From the NCBI RefSeq assembly GCF_947387515.1, contig NZ_CANDOB010000001.1, forward strand, positions 1,302,001 to 1,366,000: DNA of 64,000 nucleotides, given 5' to 3'. Source of the stretch: Alkalihalobacillus sp. CinArs1 (GTDB lineage: Bacteria > Bacillota > Bacilli > Bacillales > Guptibacillaceae). Shown here one piece after another: positions 26,053-34,761 of the stretch (its first letter is position 1; every line of letters begins with the position of its first letter). Both the position numbers and the translations under genes were made by a program. The notes beneath the pieces are model-generated. The model did no database searches. It was given only the letters and a program-made list of their open reading frames with translations, and had not been told where the DNA came from.

Positions 26053-27411
26053 ATGAGACATGCATCGATCAATACCCCTCTTCCAGGGCCAAAAGCTAGT
26101 GACTTATTAGAACGCAGGAAAAAAATCGTTCCTGACGCGGTTAGTTACGGCGTTCCAACTTTTGCTAGAGAAGCACATGGGGCAAAAGTTACGGACGTCG
26201 ATGGCAATACGTTCATCGATTTTGCTGGGGCAATCGGTACGATCAACGTTGGCCACTGCCATCCAAAAGTGAAGGATGCGCTTCATGATCAAGTAGAAAA
26301 GTACATCCACACTGGTTTTAACGTCATGATGTACGAGCCATACATCGCCCTAGCTGAAAAGTTAGCTGAACTCGCACCTGGCGCGCACGATAAAAAAGTT
26401 CTTCTCCAAAACAGCGGAGCTGAAGCTGTAGAAAACGCAGTGAAAATCGCTAGAAAGTACACTGGTCGCCAGGCGATCGTCACATTTGCGAACGCTTTCC
26501 ATGGTCGAACGCTTATGACGATGTCGATGACAAGCAAAGTTAAACCATACAAATTCGGCTTCGGACCATTTGCTCCAGAAGTGTACAAAGCTCCTTTCCC
26601 TTACACATATCGCCGGCCTGCGACTATGACAGAAGAAGAATATAGTGCACATATGATTGAACAGTTCAAAGACTTTCTAATAAGAGACGTCGCTCCAGAA
26701 ACGATCGCAGCAGTTGTGATGGAGCCTATTCAAGGGGAAGGCGGGTTCATCGTACCTGACAAAGCCTTTGTTAAGGCTGTTAGAGAAATATGCGCTGAGC
26801 ACGGCATTCTTTTTATAGCGGACGAAATTCAAACAGGCTTTGCAAGAACAGGTACCTACTTCGCATCTGAGCATTTTGATATTACTCCTGATCTCATCAC
26901 CGTATCGAAGTCACTTGGTGCAGGCATGCCGATTAGTGGCGTGATCGGCCGACAAGAAGTGATGGATGCTGCGAACGGTGGTGAGCTAGGTGGAACATAC
27001 AGCGGAAACCCATTAGCATGTCGCGCTGCTCTCGCTGCGATCGATGTGATTGAAGAAGAGAAACTGAACGATCGCGCAAACGAAGTCGGTCAAAAAGTAA
27101 AAGATGCCTTCCACCAATTGTCTCAAGAAGTAAATTGTATCGGCGATATCCGCGGAATCGGAGCGATGGTTGCAGTTGAAATCGTGAGCGACTTAGAAAA
27201 GAAAACACCTGCTAAAAGCTTAGCCGCTCAAATGATTTCTACCGCTCAACAGCAAGGACTTCTCGTACTTGGAGCAGGCGTCTATGGCAACGTCATCCGC
27301 TTCCTCATGCCGCTCGTTATTACGGATGAGGAGCTTGACGAAGGCTTGTCCATCATTTCAGACGCAGTTCGAACGGTTTGGAATAGCACGTTAGTCACTT
27401 CAGAAGGATAG
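26053..27411 (+). CDS. gabT: 4-aminobutyrate aminotransferase (GabT-like, class III)
   Basis: 452 residues from the ATG at 26053, with AAGGAGA upstream; the longer frame overlaps the GntR gene. It is a class III PLP transaminase: PLP lysine Lys286 in TVSKSLGAGMP, Asp257 of FIADEIQTGF contacting the ring nitrogen, and QNSGAEAVENAVKIAR for the phosphate loop. The EPIQGEGGF stretch and overall length fit GabT, which moves the amino group of GABA to 2-oxoglutarate, giving succinate semialdehyde. The succinate-semialdehyde-type dehydrogenase encoded at 34.8 kb would finish the route. Confidence 0.9.
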   Translation: MRHASINTPLPGPKASDLLERRKKIVPDAVSYGVPTFAREAHGAKVTDVDGNTFIDFAGAIGTINVGHCHPKVKDALHDQVEKYIHTGFNVMMYEPYIALAEKLAELAPGAHDKKVLLQNSGAEAVENAVKIARKYTGRQAIVTFANAFHGRTLMTMSMTSKVKPYKFGFGPFAPEVYKAPFPYTYRRPATMTEEEYSAHMIEQFKDFLIRDVAPETIAAVVMEPIQGEGGFIVPDKAFVKAVREICAEHGILFIADEIQTGFARTGTYFASEHFDITPDLITVSKSLGAGMPISGVIGRQEVMDAANGGELGGTYSGNPLACRAALAAIDVIEEEKLNDRANEVGQKVKDAFHQLSQEVNCIGDIRGIGAMVAVEIVSDLEKKTPAKSLAAQMISTAQQQGLLVLGAGVYGNVIRFLMPLVITDEELDEGLSIISDAVRTVWNSTLVTSEG

Positions 27412-27423
27412 GAGGTTTCAAGC

Positions 27424-28815
27424 ATGCAAGAAGGACAACAGTTAAAGAAAGTTCTATCGAGGTTCGACCTCCTCTTCCTCGCACTAGGTGCGATGCTCGG
27501 TTGGGGATGGGTCGTGTTATCTGGTACTTGGATTACATCCGCTGGCTCGTTCGGGGCCGTTTTAGCATTCTTGATCGGAGGATTTCTAGTCGTCTGTGTG
27601 GGACTGAACTACGCTGAACTCGCCTCCGCCATGCCAAAGGCTGGTGGAGAGCATGAATATGTGCATAGAGCACTCGGGGAAAATATGTCCTTCATCGCGT
27701 CATGGGCCATCACACTAGGGTACGTGTCGGTCGCAACGTTTGAAGCCGTTGCGTTACCGACCGTCATCGACTACCTCATCCCTGATTACCAGTCTGGTTA
27801 CTTATGGACCGTTGCAGGATGGGATGTTCATCTAAACTGGGTATTGATCGGCTCAGGTGGGGCACTCATCATCACCGCGATCAATTACATAGGACTTAAG
27901 CAAGCAGCTGCCATGCAGACATTTTTCACGATCGTCATCATTGGCGTCGGACTTCTTTTAATATTCGGGTCAGGTATCCACGGGGATCCATCGAACCTCG
28001 CTCCCGCTTTCGTTGGAGGAGCCGGTGGTATCATGACCGTGCTCGTCATGGTCCCATTTTTATTCGTAGGATTCGATGTCATTCCTCAGGTTGCTGAAGA
28101 AGCGAACTTGCCACAACGTCAGATCGGCATGTTCCTTGTCGTTTCCGTAGTAGGTGCAATCTTGTTCTACCTTGCGATTGCGCTTGGGGTTGGACTTGGG
28201 CTCAATCAAGAGCAGCTAGCCGTAACAGAACTCGCATCAGCAGACGCAATCGCAAGCTTATTCGGATCAGACCTATTTGCTCAGATCTTAATCATTGGTG
28301 GTGTAGCTGGGATCATCACGAGCTGGAACTCGTTCGTCATCGGAGGAAGTCGTGTTCTTTACGCGATGGCAAAGTCCGGTATGCTCCCAGCATGGTTTGG
28401 ACGACTGCATCCAAAGTTCAATACGCCTTCAAACGCCGTGTTATTCATCGGAATCTTGTCTATGCTAGCACCGCTATTAGGACGTTCTGCGCTCGTCTGG
28501 ATCGTCGATGCTGGCGGACTTGGAATCGTTGTTGCATATTTCCTTGTCGCACTATCATTCATTGTCCTTCGTAAAAGAGAGCCGAATATGGAGCGTCCTT
28601 TCCGGGCTGCAAAATCGCCGGTTTACGGTTACCTTGCACTCATCCTTAGCTTCGGTTTCATCACACTCTACTTACCAGGTATGCCAGCGTCTCTCATCTG
28701 GCCATACGAATGGATTATGTTTGCCGGCTGGGCAATCGTCGGATTGTATTTCTTTATGAGGATGAGGAAAGGCGTTTATAAAGAAGTGAGCGCAGAACAA
28801 AACAAAACATTTTAG
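27424..28815 (+). CDS. APC-family amino acid permease, probable GABA or amine importer
   Basis: 463 residues with about 12 membrane helices. The first helix holds the APC glycine-rich substrate motif (LALGAMLGWGWVVLSG), and YAELASAMPKAGGEHEY is the conserved loop after helix 2. AGGAGG precedes the ATG and the gene lies 12 bp after gabT, in the same operon. Substrate is inferred from gabT and the regulator. A family A repeat and a strong terminator follow the stop. Confidence 0.88.
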   Translation: MQEGQQLKKVLSRFDLLFLALGAMLGWGWVVLSGTWITSAGSFGAVLAFLIGGFLVVCVGLNYAELASAMPKAGGEHEYVHRALGENMSFIASWAITLGYVSVATFEAVALPTVIDYLIPDYQSGYLWTVAGWDVHLNWVLIGSGGALIITAINYIGLKQAAAMQTFFTIVIIGVGLLLIFGSGIHGDPSNLAPAFVGGAGGIMTVLVMVPFLFVGFDVIPQVAEEANLPQRQIGMFLVVSVVGAILFYLAIALGVGLGLNQEQLAVTELASADAIASLFGSDLFAQILIIGGVAGIITSWNSFVIGGSRVLYAMAKSGMLPAWFGRLHPKFNTPSNAVLFIGILSMLAPLLGRSALVWIVDAGGLGIVVAYFLVALSFIVLRKREPNMERPFRAAKSPVYGYLALILSFGFITLYLPGMPASLIWPYEWIMFAGWAIVGLYFFMRMRKGVYKEVSAEQNKTF

Positions 28816-28818
28816 TGA

Positions 28819-28848
28819 GGGTGCCTGTCACCGCCCGTTTCATGTCGA
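28819..28848 (-). repeat. Family A repeat, copy 6
   Basis: Minus strand TTCGACA TGAAACGGGC GGTGACAGGCACC. Together with copy 7 in the opposite orientation it brackets the permease terminator, giving a symmetrical composite of about 115 bp. Confidence 0.82.
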
Positions 28849-28849
28849 A

Positions 28850-28880
28850 TAGCTTCAGCCAAGGCTGAAGCTATTTTTCT
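28850..28880 (+). terminator. Terminator of the GABA operon
   Basis: AGCTTCAGCC and GGCTGAAGCT form a perfect 10 bp stem with loop AA, followed by ATTTTTCT. It lies between two inverted family A repeats. Confidence 0.92.
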
Positions 28881-28905
28881 ATTCATTTGAACAGCCTAAA
28901 GGTCA

Positions 28906-28934
28906 TTCGACAAATACCGGGTGGTACCTGTCAC
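28906..28934 (+). repeat. Family A repeat, copy 7
   Basis: TTCGACA AATA CCGGGTGGTACCTGTCACT. Inner segment in the CCTGT sense, opposite to copy 6. It lies directly before the NERD gene stop. Confidence 0.82.
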
Positions 28935-28937
28935 TCG

Positions 28938-29768
28938 TCACCTTATCGCCGCATAGAACCCGTCAGAATAATCCCGATCACACTCCAGCAGTAGTGAAGC
29001 AAGCTCCTCGCTCTTCTCCCTTGTAATCTTCCCCTTGTTCTCCTTCTTCACGTAATGAACAAAGTCTTGAATCCGAAAGATCGGACACTTAGCATCCTGT
29101 TTCCCCATCCAAACCCCCCGTGAATTTGTCATAATAACGACCGGTTCGACTTGAAAATAATAGCCATTACGTCTCAAATACTTCCTGAGATGGTTCGCAT
29201 GATAGATCGATTGCCCCTGTGGACTTTTTACGATCGTTTTCTTTATGACCTTCCCTCTACTATTGTATGGATACCATAGCCACCCATCTCGATGAGGATA
29301 GAATCTACCAGTAATGTCTTTGGTTTCGATACAATAGATTTTCTCTGGGCCGATCAAGACGTGATCGATTTGAGTTCCATTTCGACCATTCGGTACAACA
29401 AGGTCATTCATCAATGTAAATGAGTCAGGTAACCACCCCTCTATCACGTCAGACACCTTGCTTTCCCCTTCTTCACCAGGCTGCAGCTTGATATGTTTCC
29501 CTAAATTTTTAAGCTGATTTCTTCTATCTCCACACAACTTTCGTAAGAGCAGTTCACGACCTACGAACCAACCTAGAATAAATCCGATCGGGAAAATAAA
29601 AAACAATGCGATTCCAAGTGCAAACATCCATAGGATCGATAAAAAGAGGATGTCCTTTTTATTCTCTCGCTTAATCCGATCAATCTCGCCTTCTAACCTT
29701 CTCTTCATAAAGAGTGACTCTTCTCTCGTCTGCTGAAGAATCGTCTCCCTTTTTGCAACCCTCGCCAT
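28938..29768 (-). CDS. Membrane-anchored NERD-domain protein
   Basis: 276 residues. A charged coiled N-terminus (1-38) is followed by a membrane segment with a short turn (about 40-70), then a NERD domain (about 100-220): GEEGESKVSDVIEG, the catalytic-type Asp and Glu-x-Lys of GTQIDHVLIGPEKIYCIETKD, and a basic YNSRGKVIKK stretch with a conserved SPQGQ. NERD is a nuclease-related fold of the restriction-endonuclease superfamily; D and ExK are present, so activity is possible. The cellular role is unknown. No partner gene is adjacent. Confidence 0.85.
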   Translation of the reverse strand: MARVAKRETILQQTREESLFMKRRLEGEIDRIKRENKKDILFLSILWMFALGIALFFIFPIGFILGWFVGRELLLRKLCGDRRNQLKNLGKHIKLQPGEEGESKVSDVIEGWLPDSFTLMNDLVVPNGRNGTQIDHVLIGPEKIYCIETKDITGRFYPHRDGWLWYPYNSRGKVIKKTIVKSPQGQSIYHANHLRKYLRRNGYYFQVEPVVIMTNSRGVWMGKQDAKCPIFRIQDFVHYVKKENKGKITREKSEELASLLLECDRDYSDGFYAAIR

Positions 29769-29880
29769 ATCGTCACCTTTTCTACCCGTCTATTTTTACA
29801 GCAGTCTTAATTCTTCCTAAGTATACTTTTACACCCAACAACTGTATATATATTCCAGTAAACACCTTTACGAAAAAATA

Positions 29881-29912
29881 AAAAAACGAGTCGCCCCCAT
29901 GCAACTCGCTTT
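29881..29912 (-). terminator. Terminator of the small secreted peptide gene
   Basis: Minus strand GCGAGTTGCATGGGGGCGAC then TCG and a run of seven T; CGAGT pairs with ACTCG. It lies 60 bp after the peptide gene stop. Confidence 0.8.
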
Positions 29913-29974
29913 TCTCTACTGGATTGTATAAACCACGCCGAACGAATCCCCTCAATTATTCCGCTCTATCAATC

Positions 29975-30151
29975 TTAGTTTCCATCACCTCCACCCGGCG
30001 TATGTTGTGGTGGAAGATCCTTATCGCTTAAAGGCGATGTACCGCTAAGCTCTATCGGTTCTCCACTACTGCTGCCCCCAGTGAAATCGATTAAGAAGCC
30101 TCCTAATAGCAAACCTGTTACAAGAAATGCGTTCACTATTAATTTTTTCAT
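29975..30151 (-). CDS. Small secreted peptide or lipoprotein-like precursor
   Basis: 58 residues from the ATG at 30149-30151, with GAGGGGGAAA upstream. MKK, a 17-residue hydrophobic segment, then a Gly/Ser-rich stretch and a polar tail ending PPQHTPGGGDGN. No Cys, so not a lipoprotein in the strict sense. Size and layout recall exported signalling peptide precursors (PapR or Phr type) of Bacillus, but no Rap/NprR/PlcR-type receptor gene is adjacent. It has its own terminator, which supports a real gene. The function is not recognised. Confidence 0.55.
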   Translation of the reverse strand: MKKLIVNAFLVTGLLLGGFLIDFTGGSSSGEPIELSGTSPLSDKDLPPQHTPGGGDGN

Positions 30152-30409
30152 ACGATTTTCCCCCTCATATTGAATCAATTATGTAGTATTTTTTCATAAG
30201 TTTAACCGAATTAGGGAGAAAGGAGTGTTTCTGTTTAGAGACTATTACCTATATATAGCAGCGTTTTTTCTTACAAATTCTTCAATATCCTTCATAAATA
30301 TAACTTCAGGAATATTTGGTGAAATGTGTGAATATTGCCTCCTTTAAGACTAATCACCTCATACTCATGATAAACTATCATCAACCACACTCTCCCGGAG
30401 GTCACAGCC

Positions 30410-32011
30410 ATGCAAATCCACGCAACAGATAAAATAGAAAAAGCAATCGAGCTATTTTCGAACGAAGACGTTCATGCGTTGGAAGTAGTCGATGAAAACG
30501 GCGCATCGCTTGGGCATATAGAAGTTGAGGAGCTGGTGCGCGCCCTGCAAGAAGACGATGTTAGTACGTCGATCGGACAGATTTTACGAACGATTGCAGA
30601 TCGCCACCTCCCTATGCACGAACACACCATCAGTCAGAATGAGTACAGTGCGCTCCTTGAAGATCCAGTGTTCACGGACATCATCAACTCGCTATACGAT
30701 GGGGTTTTCATCACAAACGGTGACGGCATTCCTGTGAAAGTAAACAAATCGTACGAACGAATTACAGGTCTAAAGGAAGAACAAGTCCTCGGCTACCATA
30801 TGGAAGACCTCGTGAAAGCAGGATACATTTCAAAATCAGCTTCACTACAGGTTCTCAAAAATAAGAAGCCGATCACGCTCATGCAAACGCTCTCGAACGG
30901 TAGAAAGATCATCGTCTCCGGCACGCCGATCTTCACACCTGATGATGAGATCTTATACATCGTCAACAGCGTGAGAGATATCACGGAGCTATTAAAATTA
31001 AAGCTCCAGATCGATGAACTTCAAGATTTGAAAAACCTTAGACAAAACACGAAACAAACGCTGAAGCAGCCTGAGCAGTCTTCTCTCTTCTTCGGTGAAA
31101 CGATGAACGAGCTGTTTTCCCTCATCAATCGTGCAGCGAAAACGGATACGAAAATCCTTCTACAAGGAGAGACCGGCGTCGGAAAAACGATGATTGCGAA
31201 ATACATCCATGAACATTCGAAGCGCTCGAGCGGAAGCTTTTTAGAATTAAACTGTGGCGCATTTCCCTCGAACCTTATTGAAGCTGAATTGTTCGGTTAC
31301 GAGGGTGGAGCGTTTACTGGTGCGCTATCGAAAGGAAAAAAGGGGCTGTTAGAAGTCGCTGACAACGGCACATTGTTTTTAGACGAAATCGGCGATCTTC
31401 CTCTCGAAGTTCAAATAAAACTTTTGAAAGTCATCGAGGATCAAGCATTCATTCCGATCGGTTCTTCTAAATTAAAACAGGTGAACGTAAGGATCATTGC
31501 GGCTTCTCATAAGAACTTAAAGAAGTTAGTCGCTATTGGACAGTTTCGAGAAGACCTCTACTATCGCTTGAGCGTCGTACCACTAGAGATCCCTCCACTA
31601 CGTGCTCGACGTGAAGAAATCATTCCGCTCGCTCAGCATTTCATCGACCTGTTTAATACTGAACACGACACAGAGCGATCGTTTAGCATCGAAGCACTCG
31701 ATGCGCTCCACGAATACGAGTGGCCAGGTAACATCCGTGAACTCAAAAACGTCATCGAGCGGTTAGTCATCTTGAGCCCTCAACCTAAGATTCAGCTGGC
31801 AGACTTACCTGGTGAGCTACTACACTTTAAGACCGATCCCTTAAAAACCGAACAAGATGAGATCATTCCACTAAAACAAGCACTCGAACGAGTGGAACGT
31901 GATTTGATTACGAGAGCGATGAAAAAATACAAAACAACGAGGAAAGCAGCAGAAGTACTCGAGGTGAGTCAATCGACCATCGTTCAAAAAATGAAGAAAT
32001 GGGAGCGTTGA
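30410..32011 (+). CDS. Sigma-54-dependent transcriptional activator with PAS sensor
   Basis: 533 residues. An N-terminal CBS-like region (about 1-70) and a PAS domain (about 85-195) lead to the AAA+ domain: Walker A GETGVGKT (253-260), the sigma-54 contact loop GAFTGA (300-305) and Walker B FLDEIG (323-328). The C-terminal helix-turn-helix (about 490-530, KTTRKAAEVLEVSQSTIVQK) is of the TyrR/RocR type. A CCCGGAGG box precedes the ATG. It faces the alcohol dehydrogenase operon, whose first gene has a -24/-12 promoter. The PAS domain would sense the substrate or a redox cue; the ligand is unknown. Confidence 0.95.
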   Translation: MQIHATDKIEKAIELFSNEDVHALEVVDENGASLGHIEVEELVRALQEDDVSTSIGQILRTIADRHLPMHEHTISQNEYSALLEDPVFTDIINSLYDGVFITNGDGIPVKVNKSYERITGLKEEQVLGYHMEDLVKAGYISKSASLQVLKNKKPITLMQTLSNGRKIIVSGTPIFTPDDEILYIVNSVRDITELLKLKLQIDELQDLKNLRQNTKQTLKQPEQSSLFFGETMNELFSLINRAAKTDTKILLQGETGVGKTMIAKYIHEHSKRSSGSFLELNCGAFPSNLIEAELFGYEGGAFTGALSKGKKGLLEVADNGTLFLDEIGDLPLEVQIKLLKVIEDQAFIPIGSSKLKQVNVRIIAASHKNLKKLVAIGQFREDLYYRLSVVPLEIPPLRARREEIIPLAQHFIDLFNTEHDTERSFSIEALDALHEYEWPGNIRELKNVIERLVILSPQPKIQLADLPGELLHFKTDPLKTEQDEIIPLKQALERVERDLITRAMKKYKTTRKAAEVLEVSQSTIVQKMKKWER

Positions 32012-32039
32012 TTAGGTTTTAAATCAATGCTCCTTTTTT
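32001..32039 (+). terminator. Terminator of the sigma-54 activator gene
   Basis: GGAGCGTTGATT pairs with AATCAATGCTCC, one mismatch, followed by TTTTTTG. It separates the regulator from the operon it probably controls. Confidence 0.85.
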
Positions 32040-32129
32040 GATTAGTATTTCACTCATAGCACATATAGTTTTTAACAATATTGCGAACAAAAACGTTGTA
32101 AAACGCTTTCTTATAAGGATGAAGGAAAG

Positions 32130-32146
32130 TTGGCATGGGAATTGCA
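32130..32146 (+). promoter_or_regulatory. Sigma-54 (-24/-12) promoter of the alcohol dehydrogenase operon
   Basis: TTGGCATGGGAATTGCA fits the sigma-54 consensus: GG at -24 and GC at -12 with exactly 10 bp between, and TTGCA at -12. It lies 53 bp before the TTG start and about 120 bp after the stop of a GAFTGA-bearing activator. The ATG of the longest reading frame (32135) lies inside this promoter, so it cannot be the true start. Confidence 0.88.
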
Positions 32147-32182
32147 ACAGTTATAGGCAAATGCTCGAAAGGAGAATGTCGT

Positions 32183-33331
32183 TTGTCTATTTCAACGTTC
32201 AAAATTGCTAACAAACTAATTACAGGAAAAGGGGCAACAGAAAAACTCACGGAAGAAATTAAGCGCTTACAAATACATAACCCGCTTATCGTTACAGATG
32301 AGATCCTCCAAAAGATAGGAATGGTGGATCAAATCACCCCCCTCCTAGAAAACGTACGGTATGGAATTTTTACAGGAGTAAAACCAGATCCTGAACTCAC
32401 GATCGTAGAAGAATGCACCAAACGATTTACAGAAGGAAACCACGATGCCTTGATCGCGATCGGCGGTGGGAGCGCGATCGATATCGCAAAAAGTGTTTCT
32501 GCTTATTCCGGCTACGATGGACCATTGTCCGAGTTATTTGGGACTGGTCTCGTTCCTGAAAAAGGGGCACCGATTATCGCATTGCCTACAACCGCTGGGA
32601 CAGGCTCAGAAGTAACGAACATCTCCATCCTTTCAGATTCGGAGGCACAGCTGAAGAAAGGAATCGTAAGTGATCATCTACTCCCTGATGTCGCGATCGT
32701 AGCACCTGAGATGACGGTAAGCATGCCAAAGTCCGTGACTGCCGCAAGCGGCATCGATGCGCTCGTTCATGCGATTGAAGCCTATCTATCGGTCCATGCA
32801 TCGCCGATCACAGATGCTCTCGCGATACAAGCCATGAAGATGATTTCGACCAACCTGCCAAAGGCTTACGCAAAAGCAGACAACGTGGAAGCACGGGAAC
32901 AGATGGCAACGGCGAGCTTAATGGCCGGAATGGCATTTGGAAATGCAGGGGTCGGAGCCGTTCATGCGCTCGCTTATCCGCTAGGCGGCCGCTATCACAT
33001 TGCTCACGGTGTGAGTAACGCCCTCCTTTTACCGTACGTGATGGAATGGAACAAGCTAGCGTGCGTCGAGCGATTCAGAGACATCGCGACCGCTTTAGGT
33101 GAAAAAGTTGAGCACCTATCTGATGCGGATGCTGCAACGAAAGCAGTCGATGCGATGAAGCGCCTCTGCTCTTCCGTCAATATCCCGACAGGACTACGTT
33201 CATTCGATATTCCAGAAGATGCGATTACGGCGATGGCAGAAGACGCAAGCAAAGTGGAGCGTTTACTCAAAAATAATCCTCGCCAGCTTAGCAAAGACGA
33301 CATTGAAGAGATCTATCGCTCTGCTTATTGA
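32183..33331 (+). CDS. Iron-dependent (type III) alcohol dehydrogenase
   Basis: 382 residues from a TTG start with AAAGGAG 8 bp upstream; the frame extends to an ATG at 32135 that overlaps the sigma-54 promoter. The N-terminal NAD(P) half contains IGGGSAIDIAKS and PTTAGTGSEVT. The C-terminal half has the iron-binding residues of SGIDALVHAIEAY and GAVHALAYPLGGRYHIAHG. First gene of a sigma-54-driven operon with a transporter and an aldehyde dehydrogenase. With a succinate-semialdehyde-type dehydrogenase downstream and GABA genes nearby, 4-hydroxybutyrate is a reasonable substrate guess, but other diols or alcohols are possible. Confidence 0.92.
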   Translation: MSISTFKIANKLITGKGATEKLTEEIKRLQIHNPLIVTDEILQKIGMVDQITPLLENVRYGIFTGVKPDPELTIVEECTKRFTEGNHDALIAIGGGSAIDIAKSVSAYSGYDGPLSELFGTGLVPEKGAPIIALPTTAGTGSEVTNISILSDSEAQLKKGIVSDHLLPDVAIVAPEMTVSMPKSVTAASGIDALVHAIEAYLSVHASPITDALAIQAMKMISTNLPKAYAKADNVEAREQMATASLMAGMAFGNAGVGAVHALAYPLGGRYHIAHGVSNALLLPYVMEWNKLACVERFRDIATALGEKVEHLSDADAATKAVDAMKRLCSSVNIPTGLRSFDIPEDAITAMAEDASKVERLLKNNPRQLSKDDIEEIYRSAY

Positions 33332-33358
33332 TGCAATACCAAATAAGGGGGATTTATC

Positions 33359-34747
33359 ATGTGGAAAAATCGTAAAGACGGTGAAGAATCACCATACATC
33401 CCGATGGGGCCGTTTAAATTAAGGCTTCCTTTCATTCACTACAAATTCGAGTGGCCGGATTATGTACAAGGGCTACTCATGTGTGCAGTCGACTTAGCTG
33501 CGATTCCTTTGATGATCGAGCTATTAGGAATGCCGTTCGAAGTTGCATTAGCAGTTGTTCTCTTGAACGGACTTCTGTATTTAACGCACCACCTTCTAGG
33601 TGATCCTGTTGTGCCAGGATGGATCACTCCAGCCATCCCGCTGATCATGGCGTACGTTTCAACGTTCCCTGAAGGAGCTGAACGTGTTCACGCACTCGTC
33701 GCATTTCAGCTGACGCTAGGTTTGTTCTCAATTCTTCTCGGGTCTACGGGCCTTGCTAGAAAAGTTGTTACCTTCGTTCCGCCCGCGATTAAATCAGGCA
33801 TCATACTAGGTGCTGGATTTGCAGCAGTCATCTCAGTATTCGAAGTCGGCGGTCGGTTTGAATCGTTTCCTTGGACGATTTCAATTGCCGTAGGGATCGC
33901 ATTTTATATCATTTTCTCAAAACACTTTAACCGCCTTAAAACTCAGAGTTCTCTATGGGGCTTGATCGGAAAGCTCGGTATCTTTCCAATCATCATTTTA
34001 GCCGTTATTATCGGTCCACTTTTCGGAGAAGCACCATGGCCAACCATCGAATGGGGGTTGATTAACCCTGACTTCGGAACACTTTGGAGTGAGTACACGA
34101 TATTCGGGTTAGGATTCCCGCCACTTATGCTGTTTGTGACTGCAATCCCAACCGTACTTGCAGCATATATCGTTCTCTTCGGTGATGTCCTGCAAAGTAA
34201 AGCGCTCGTTGAAGAAGCAGAAGATTATCGCCGAGATGAAAATATCGATTACAACCCTAACCGTGCTCATTTGATCTTCGGTGGTCGTAACTCGATCATG
34301 AGTATTCTTGGACCCGATGTTACGATGGCAGGTCCACTATGGGCGGCGATGCAGGTTGTGGTCATTGAACGGTTTAAAGAAGGAAAGAAAGCGATGAACT
34401 CGATCTTTGGAGGATCCGGTTCTTTCCGCTGGGGGACGAACACAGGTCTACTCCTCCTTCCAATCGTAAGTCTCGTACAGCCGATTCTCGGCATCGCATT
34501 GGCATTAACCCTATTGATCCAAGGTTATGTAAGTGTAAAAGTTGGAATTCTCGAATCACGCAGTAACCGTGATCTAGGAATTGCCGGAATTATCGGAGCT
34601 GTACTCGCTACAAAAGGCGCAACATGGGCGTTCGCAGTTGGTATCCTCCTTACGTTCTTGATCTATGGAAAGAACTTCTTTAAAGGAGAGAACGATGAAA
34701 TCTTTACGAAAGATCTTGAAAACGATAGCGAAAAGAAAATCTCGTAA
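33359..34747 (+). CDS. Polytopic membrane transporter of unclear family (DUF3360/NCS2-like)
   Basis: 462 residues with about 11-12 membrane helices. The N-terminal LRLPFIHYKFEWPDYVQGL, the PAIKSGIILGAGFAA segment and the repeat-like helices resemble DUF3360 and the nucleobase/sulfate transporter fold, but similarity is judged by eye only. A cytoplasmic loop (VLQSKALVEEAEDYRRDENI) lies near residue 285. AAGGGGG precedes the ATG. It lies between the two dehydrogenase genes, so it probably imports their substrate. The substrate cannot be read from sequence. Confidence 0.75.
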   Translation: MWKNRKDGEESPYIPMGPFKLRLPFIHYKFEWPDYVQGLLMCAVDLAAIPLMIELLGMPFEVALAVVLLNGLLYLTHHLLGDPVVPGWITPAIPLIMAYVSTFPEGAERVHALVAFQLTLGLFSILLGSTGLARKVVTFVPPAIKSGIILGAGFAAVISVFEVGGRFESFPWTISIAVGIAFYIIFSKHFNRLKTQSSLWGLIGKLGIFPIIILAVIIGPLFGEAPWPTIEWGLINPDFGTLWSEYTIFGLGFPPLMLFVTAIPTVLAAYIVLFGDVLQSKALVEEAEDYRRDENIDYNPNRAHLIFGGRNSIMSILGPDVTMAGPLWAAMQVVVIERFKEGKKAMNSIFGGSGSFRWGTNTGLLLLPIVSLVQPILGIALALTLLIQGYVSVKVGILESRSNRDLGIAGIIGAVLATKGATWAFAVGILLTFLIYGKNFFKGENDEIFTKDLENDSEKKIS

Positions 34748-34761
34748 GCAGGAGGATTATC

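Noticed and set aside
32041-32128. Enhancer sites for the sigma-54 activator
   Set aside because: Sites should lie here, and AAAACG/CGTTGT fragments are present, but no clear dyad can be defended by eye.
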